Shown here one piece after another: positions 63,584 to 64,000 of a stretch of DNA of 64,000 nucleotides; within the stretch, counting starts at the first letter, position 1, and each line of letters begins with the position of its first letter. The stretch spans positions 1 through 64,000 of the forward strand of contig CAVPZC010000002.1 of the NCBI GenBank assembly GCA_963710175.1, in the 5' to 3' direction. Origin of the DNA: Phormidesmis sp963710175. GTDB taxonomy: Bacteria; Cyanobacteriota; Cyanobacteriia; Phormidesmidales; Phormidesmidaceae. A program made the position numbers and the translations under genes. The notes under the pieces were generated by a model. It made no database searches, had not been told where the DNA came from, and saw only the letters and a program-made list of their open reading frames with translations.

Positions 63584-64000
63584 CTAGCTGATTAGCCCGG
63601 AGCGCAAAGCTCGAACAGCCGCCTGAGTACGATCGCTCGCCCCAAGCTTATTCAAAATGTTGCGCACGTGGGTCTTAACCGTACCCACGGTGACAAACAG
63701 CTTCTCAGCAATTTGCGCATTGCTACAGCCCGAGACAATGCACTCCAAAATTTCCAGCTCGCGCTCAGTTAGCGGATAAGACTCAATGATTTGCTCATAC
63801 TCCGGATCTACCGCTCTGATCTCTACGGTGCGGCTGTTAAAAGATTCACCGACAGCAACAGTGGGCTTGACTTGAGAGAGAACCAGGCTAGCAATAGAGG
63901 GATCGATCCACGAGTTACCCGCGTTGGTCTCACGAATGGCAGTAACCAAGTCTTGAGTTTCGATCTCCTTAGTACAGTACGAATCTGCGCCAGCGGCAAA
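63584..64000 (-). CDS. NarL/LuxR-type response regulator, N-terminus outside window
   Basis: The frame continues through base 64000 without a start, so the gene is 5'-truncated by the window. The visible part begins with the end of a receiver domain (FAAGADSYCTKE, containing the conserved Lys, then DLVTAIRETNAG). A linker follows, then a LuxR helix-turn-helix (LTERELEILECIVSGCSNAQIAEKL, VTVGTVKTHVRNILNKLGA) ending at residue ~138 of the visible part. A two-component DNA-binding regulator; target and kinase unknown. It lies 100 bp upstream of the YihY gene on the same strand. Confidence 0.92.
   Translation of the reverse strand, partial: FAAGADSYCTKEIETQDLVTAIRETNAGNSWIDPSIASLVLSQVKPTVAVGESFNSRTVEIRAVDPEYEQIIESYPLTERELEILECIVSGCSNAQIAEKLFVTVGTVKTHVRNILNKLGASDRTQAAVRALRSGLIS

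Overview
This 64 kb window is chromosomal DNA of a cyanobacterium. The octamer GCGATCGC (HIP1) recurs throughout. Gene content agrees: ferredoxin-type nitrite reductase, the NarB form of nitrate reductase, the cyanobacterial regulators NtcB and CnaT, and several cyanobacteria-typical secreted helical stress proteins. A Leptolyngbya-like lineage is possible, but that is inference. There is no rRNA, no recognisable tRNA, no CRISPR array and no prophage.

Layout. 1-5.6 kb: a GDSL hydrolase cut by the window edge, glmM (cell-wall precursor), a DUF309 gene and an LPS-export set (OstA-like protein, lptB, LptF/G permease). 5.7-7.8 kb: an AraC regulator and a BenE transporter. 7.9-10.8 kb: a GNAT gene and a metallophosphoesterase whose last codons are displaced by a complete 1533-bp insertion sequence with a 9-bp target duplication. 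10.8-14.4 kb: a heterodimeric ABC exporter. 14.6-23.3 kb: membrane proteins, a 1474-aa PAS/GAF/GGDEF/EAL sensor and two tandem MscS channels. 23.5-32.3 kb: methyltransferase, HAD-nurA pair, mnmG, a second HAD, an EamA exporter and a lysozyme-like protein. A 298-bp foldback element follows mnmG.

32.4-42.8 kb is a nitrate-assimilation locus. nirA-nrtP-narB run rightward. nirB, ntcB and cnaT run leftward. Near-consensus NtcA promoters (GTA-N8-TAC, 22-nt spacer, TAN3T) lie before both nirA and ntcB. The nirA leader holds a terminator-like hairpin. narM is not here; moeA (molybdenum cofactor) lies 6 kb away. A psiE-like gene follows narB.

42.8-52.1 kb: a lipid-A-disaccharide-synthase-like protein, proA, folB, a PEP-CTERM protein, an aminopeptidase P, moeA and a 690-aa single-span helical protein. 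52.2-64 kb looks like an envelope/stress and signalling region: secreted amphipathic helical proteins, DUF421, a GGDEF-EAL protein, a receiver protein, DUF2294, a 1046-aa membrane protein built from about seven 96-residue repeats, a YihY/BrkB protein and a truncated LuxR-type response regulator.

The most unusual signal is a family of about 110-bp intergenic elements (45842-45953, 58305-58416 and, reversed, 58829-58922). The flanking core and the hairpin loop are conserved, while in one copy the 10-13-bp hairpin stem has a completely different sequence that still pairs.
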